From Diogma glabrata (lineage: Eukaryota > Arthropoda > Insecta > Diptera > Cylindrotomidae): a DNA stretch of 64,000 nt. Positions 59,676 to 64,000 of the stretch are shown here, piece after piece; positions within the stretch are counted from its first letter, which is position 1, and every line of letters begins with the position of its first letter. The stretch is from contig OY856188.1 in the NCBI GenBank assembly GCA_963693315.1, forward strand, positions 250,809,394 to 250,873,393, given 5' to 3'. Under the pieces are notes generated by a model. It saw nothing but the letters and a program-made list of their open reading frames with translations. It searched no databases and had not been told where the DNA came from. Both the position numbers and the translations under genes were made by a program.

Positions 59676-60113
59676 TGATGATTACCACATATTTTATACT
59701 TCGTGAGGCGCCTGTCCTTGACGACTCCGAAAACTTAGGTTTTGCCATTTTCTTCAAATCGGCCGCTTATCTGTTCGGCAAGCTTCGAAAAATGCCGATT
59801 GCCCGCGATCTTGTAAATTTACTATCACATTTTTTTTAACTGTGGGGGTTGGAAATTTGTTTTAAAACACAAGGGTATGCTTGTCCGACCAAAATATGGC
59901 TTATATTGTCGAGTTCAACAACTCACATTTTGGTATGTTTGGGTTGTCGGACTAGACAATAGCAGACACATTTTTGTCGGACAAGGTTATCCTCGTGTTC
60001 TATAACCAATTTCCAACCCCAATAATTAAAAAAAAAGAAATTTACAAGATCTCGGATAATTGGCATTTTTTGGAGCTTGCCGAACGAAAAAGCAGCCGAA
60101 TCGAAAAAAATCG
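59676..60113. mobile_element. Palindromic element E, copy 2, inserted in the integrase region
   Basis: Starts TGATGATTACCACATATTTT, the inverse of the E1 end, and has arms flanking the hairpin at 59905-59960 (ATTGTCGAGTTC ... GGACTAGACAAT). Left-arm words such as GGGGGTTGGAAATTTG and CTTGTCCGAC have inverted partners in the right arm (CAAATTTCCAACCCC-like near 60005; GTCGGACAAGG near 59978). The right end is truncated where BEL/Pao coding resumes (NFIGARQ). Confidence 0.7.
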
Positions 60114-60505
60114 AATTTCATAGGCGCTAGACAAATATTAGAACAGGCATGCAGACTTATTAAAAATATTATAGACAACTATCAAATTACAGAATTCTTA
60201 AGCAAAAATTTAATAAATTGGCATTTTATTCTACCTTCATATATTGGCGAGATTTTGGGAGCTGTGATTATATTGGTAAAGAGACAGCTATTGAGATTCA
60301 ACCGTAACGTGAGCCTAAAATGCGAAAAGACGATCACGTTGCTGTTCCAAATTGAGATCATTTTAAATTCGCGACCTTTATACACCACTTCAACCGATAA
60401 TGACTGTGGTACTGACGCCGGCATATTTTATGATTGGTACCTCAACTGGCTCGATTCCAGAACCATATATCATCACGCCAGAAACTGTTTAACTAGATGA
60501 CAAAT

Positions 60506-60930
60506 AATCTAAAATCGAATACAAGGTTTATGGAAACGATAAGATAATATCAAAAAGAAGTAAGGATTTAGTATAATTATATTCCACAATTAGCTAATCT
60601 GCACGCTCCAGTGGAAAAACTATAATTAAATGGATAATCTATGGGAAAGAACGTCCAACAAGGTCTAAACAAACGTAAACAGTGGTTTTTAAAAAGACAT
60701 TGTGGTGATTTGCTAATGGGGTTTTAGTTTTATCATCGCTGTCAATAATACTTATTTTCGAGAATTATCTTAAATTGTCATGGTATTACTTTTCTTTCTT
60801 ATTTATTTATTAATGTTAGTTATTTAATTAATCTAAGTTATTTAATTAATGCGTCCGAAAATATTATCGAGCGGAACAATTTTCTTTGATCATAATTTAA
60901 AATCATTTTCAGGGCCCTCCGTCTTATTTA
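60506..60930. other. Anonymous DNA after the BEL/Pao fossil
   Basis: It may be the decayed 3' end of the retrotransposon; the tandem words AGTTATTTAATTAATC and AGTTATTTAATTAATG (60817-60850) repeat once. No gene is seen. Confidence 0.3.
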
Positions 60931-60935
60931 ATTAT

Positions 60936-62432
60936 CAGTTGTAATTTCCCAAGGGCGGTGATAATTCGAAATAATTTTTGCCAAAAATTTCGAAAGCAAG
61001 TATATTGATAAAAGCACAAGGCCGTAGGTCGAGGACTTTTATTAATATCACCTTCTTGAGGAATTTTCCAAAAAATTATGAGAATTTATCAACGAACGAG
61101 GGGAATTCGTTTAGAAAATTTTTTGCCATTGTTCATTTATTTATATATTTTTTATGAATTATACGTTGGCCTACTGTGACATCAGTTAATTATTTCAAAA
61201 TTAAACTGATAAATTTTAATATCCCAGTAGGCCAGACGTATAAATATTTGTTATTAGTATTATTCAAATTTTATTGGTGAAATTGAATGATGGCATTACA
61301 TTTTAGAGAATTTCATTAGTTTAAATTAAAATAAAACTAAGGCAAAAAATTTTCAGTCTAATTTTGAAATAATTAACTGATATCACAGTAGGGCAACGTA
61401 TAATTCATAAAAAATATAAAAAGAAATGAAAAATGGTAAAACATTTTCTAAACGAATTCCTCTCGTTTGTTGATAAATTCTCATAATTTTTTGAAAAATT
61501 CCTCAAGCAAGTGGTATTGATAAAAGCCCTTGGCCCACGGCTTCGTGCTTTTATCAATATACTTACTTTCGAAATTTCAGCAAAAAATTATTTCTAATTA
61601 TCACCGCCCTTGGGAAATTACAACTGAAAATTTTTTGCCTTCGTTTTATTTTAATTTAAACCAATGAAATTCTCTAAAATGTAGTAACATCATTTAATTT
61701 CACCAATAACATTTGAGTTATACTAATAATAAATATTTATACGTCTTGCCTATTGGGATATTAAAAATTATCTGTTGTAATTTCCCAAGGACGGTGAAAA
61801 TTCGAAATAATTGTTTGCCAAAAATTTCGGAAGCAAGTATATTGATAAAATTAAAAACACGAAGCCGTAGGTCGAGGGCTATTTTCAATACGACTTCCTT
61901 CAGGAATTTTTCAAAAAAGTATGAGGATTTATCAACGAACGAGGGGAATTCGTTTAGAAATTTTTTTGCCATTTTTCATTTCTTTATAAATTTTTTATGA
62001 ATTATACGTTGACCTACTGTGACATCAGTTAATTATTTGAAAATTAGATTGATAATTTTTAATATCCAGTACGCCAGACGTATAAATATTTATTATAAGT
62101 ATAATTCAAATTTTATTGGTGAAATTGAATGATGTCATTACATTTTAGAGAATTTCATTGGTTTAAATTAAAATAAAACTAAGGCAAAAATTTTTCAGTA
62201 GTAATCTCCCAAGGGCGGTGATAATCACTTGCTTGAGGAATTTTTCAAAAAGTTATGAGAATTTATCAACGAACGAGGGGAATTCGTTTAGAAAATATTT
62301 TGTCATTTTTCATTTCTTTATATATTTTTATGAATTGTACGTTGGCCTATTGCGATATCAGTTAATTATTTTAAAAACTTTTTTGATAATTTTTAATATT
62401 CCAGTAGACCAGACGTATAACTATTTGTTACT
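60936..62432. repeat. Cluster of four alternating palindromic H repeats
   Basis: H1 (about 60936-61357), H2 (inverted, about 61358-61770), H3 (about 61770-62190) and H4 (partial, about 62196-62432) share AATTTCCCAAGGGCGGTGAT, TTATCAACGAACGAGGGGAA, ATTATACGTTGGCCTACTG and TTTTATTGGTGAAATTGAA. Each unit has two hairpins: one around ATTGATAAAAGC with the core GGCCGTAGGTCGAGG, and one from TACGTTGGCCTACTG to CCAGTAGGCCAGACGTA. H4 lacks the first hairpin segment (about 105 bp). Non-coding; overlapping open frames are shadows. Confidence 0.8.
61515..61559. repeat. Perfect 13-bp hairpin in H2
   Basis: TATTGATAAAAGC (61515-61527) pairs exactly with GCTTTTATCAATA (61547-61559), with the loop CCTTGGCCCACGGCTTCGT. 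Confidence 0.85.
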
Positions 62433-64000
62433 ATGAGGTATCCCGCGGGCTCCACCTTTCCCCCGCACACCAACACCCTTTTGTTCCTTTCATCTGGCTT
62501 TTATACAACGTCCATCATAATCCAACCTCTTCTAATCTATACTCCATGCACCTTCTGCTTAACTAATTTTACAAAAATACATGATGACGTGTACTATAAA
62601 TTTATACGATGTATATTTCGATTTTTTTCGTTTAGGCAAGTCAAATGGATGGTTCAAATAAAAAATTTATTAACTTGTTAATATGGAAATTATAAAAATT
62701 TGAACGAAATGGCTAAGAGACAATAAAATTTTAAAAAACTACATTATCGATAAATTTTAAATGTATACGCCGTAAATGGAATTTTTATGAATGAAAAGGA
62801 ATAATTGTTATGTTTTATAAAAAAAGTAATAGAACTAATATAGGATCAGCGCTGAACCCCAGGCTTTCTCACAACGCTCTACGTCAATTATAACAACAAA
62901 ATTTGTACTGAGTATTTTAAACTTCCTTTTAATAAATCTATTTAAACTATTAAATTTATAAAAATGCACAATGTAACACAAACTGATTTTTGCAACAAAA
63001 ATATCAAAAGTTTTCAACGTACATTCTTTTTAAAAAAATGTCAAAAATCTATATTTTTCTATGTTGTTATGTTTCTTCTATAGAACAATTTTGTGGTTGA
63101 TTCCTGCCGCAGTATGTTTTTGATCAATTTAATACGTTTCAACCAATTCAATCTTGTAATTAATAACCTTATTATAAATTCCATTTACCAACTTTACTAT
63201 TTATTGTATAAATTATTCCTAATCCCTATTATACATATTACATATCTTGTGACTAATTGAAAATCAAAAATTTTAAATTACCATTCAATATTTTATTGAA
63301 AAAAATTTAATTCCATTCAAAAACATACAAAAATATTAAGTATAAAGATATTGATTCCTTCTTAAATTTTTTTTAAAAAAATGGTACAACAATTACCAAG
63401 TTAAAGTAGAAAAATTAAAAAAAGGAAACAACAACAAAAAATATAAAAAAAAAGAATAACCACGAACTATTTCTTCTAAAAAACTGAAGAAAATATTGAG
63501 ATCTCAATTCTAAATTTTTTTCGTATTGACGTCACACTGTGCTAAAAAACAGTAGCCCTAACCTTAACCTTAAGAAACTACGCTATAGATAAATTTAAAT
63601 ACCGTAAATTGTCCGCAGCCTTAAACCGTGTTAAAATCAGTCTTTTGTGATGAAGATGTCAACTCATATTGAAAGAGAAATACGTGATCAAATAAAAGTT
63701 TCTGTTCTTTCTTATTTTATTTCACGGGAATGAAATTATGGAAAATAATGATCGGAAACACACTATTTATCCACTAAACCTCTATTTTAAGCAATGATCG
63801 GCAAACCCTTTAGCACTGCCTGTCAAAAAAATAATTAATTTTTTTGTTAATATCGAAATAATAATAATTTGAACGAAACGGGAAAACACAGTAGCAGCAA
63901 CTTTATAAAACTACGTTATCGATCAATTTAAAATTCGTAAAACGAAATTTTTAAGAATTCTATGTATTTATGAATAAAAAAACTAAAATTTTAATGTTAT
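62433..64000 (-). repeat. Large repeat K, copy 2 (runs off the window)
   Basis: Inverted, colinear counterpart of K1: GCGGGCTCC near 62448, CACCTTCTGCTTAACTAATT (62550), CTTTCTCACAACGCTCTACG (62864), ACCAACTTTACTATTTATTG (63187), AGATGTCAACTCATATTGAA (63654) and GGAAAATAATGATCGGAAAC (63738). The part equivalent to K1 49.62-50.29 kb is missing. The window ends inside the repeat, so its far end is unknown. Confidence 0.7.

Larger units (their letters stand above)
56362..60505 (+). pseudogene. BEL/Pao LTR retrotransposon pol fossil, split by two insertions
   Basis: Reading across frames, the plus strand shows the RT (STTKLRIVFGGS at about 56430-56465, FLMEPTIQP, KMYRQVIVIEDHRSYQ at about 56590-56645), a broken FYVDD-type site near 56810, and NELTNQLLTA. 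Next come the RNase H-like part (SLPRLKLCKSYLIAKLM, about 56925-56975), NVKSKENPAD (57134-57163), and VRVSGRLKNADCDHD..KHPIKLP (57620-57683). The integrase zinc-binding region (RKCDICK) and core start (FVCLAVKAIQIECVMDIS, about 59597-59650) follow, then NFIGARQIL (60114 on) and INWHFILPS..NSRPLYTTSTD in the 60060-60500 frame. Order and motifs fit BEL/Pao. Stops and frameshifts are abundant. No LTRs were identified. G2 and E2 interrupt it. Confidence 0.88.

Noticed and set aside
60060..60500. 146-codon frame as a host gene
   Set aside because: Its first third is element E and the rest is BEL/Pao integrase; it is a chance fusion in a fossil.
62433..62681. 82-codon frame similar to the minus frame at 50305-50523
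   Set aside because: Similarity comes from the shared K repeat; the frames are short and differ in length, so coding is not supported.

Overview
The window looks like nuclear DNA of an insect, most likely a fly (Diptera). The reasons are: it is very AT-rich; the one clear host gene has a 56-bp GT-AG intron and a fly-like start context (ATCAACATG); and the mobile DNA is of animal type (APE-type non-LTR retrotransposons of several lineages, a Penelope-like element, a BEL/Pao LTR element and many fold-back or MITE-like palindromes). No species is claimed. Letters A to L below are local labels for repeat families recognised only inside this window.

Layout. From 1 to 5.2 kb the sequence is AT-rich DNA with a 195-bp higher-order tandem array and a copy of element A. 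From 5.2 to 11 kb there are two relics of one RTE-like (APE-type) retrotransposon and a partial fold-back element D. From 11.6 to 12.4 kb lies a broken, transposon-associated ORF on the minus strand. From 15.1 to 17.8 kb lies a decayed CR1/Jockey-type retrotransposon, also on the minus strand. From 19.0 to 27.6 kb there are interspersed repeats A, B, F and L and a second non-LTR fossil. From 27.6 to 33 kb lies an intact 1006-codon non-LTR ORF (minus) whose 3' end is interrupted by fold-back element D; two further 3' ends of the same family lie beside or inside D. From 33.2 to 34.9 kb a Penelope-like element is broken into two head-to-head halves. From 36 to 41.9 kb the DNA is mostly anonymous.

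The only well-supported host gene is at 42.03-42.78 kb (minus): two exons encoding a secreted protein of 230 residues with long aspartate runs and a basic tail. From 44.5 kb on the window is mostly repeats: a 1.43-kb inverted repeat (G1), the two-kilobase repeat K1, a 105-unit AT microsatellite, L repeats, a 286-bp near-perfect palindrome, a BEL/Pao pol fossil (56.4-60.5 kb) split by fold-backs G2 and E2, a cluster of alternating H palindromes, and K2, an inverted counterpart of K1 that runs off the end.

How the parts relate. This is a gene-poor nest of mobile elements in which younger palindromic elements sit inside older retrotransposons, so relative insertion order can be read. The most striking property is the number of long inverted repeats. 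If transcribed they would fold into long hairpin RNAs, possible sources of endogenous siRNA. That role is inference; the inverted repeats themselves are visible in the sequence.
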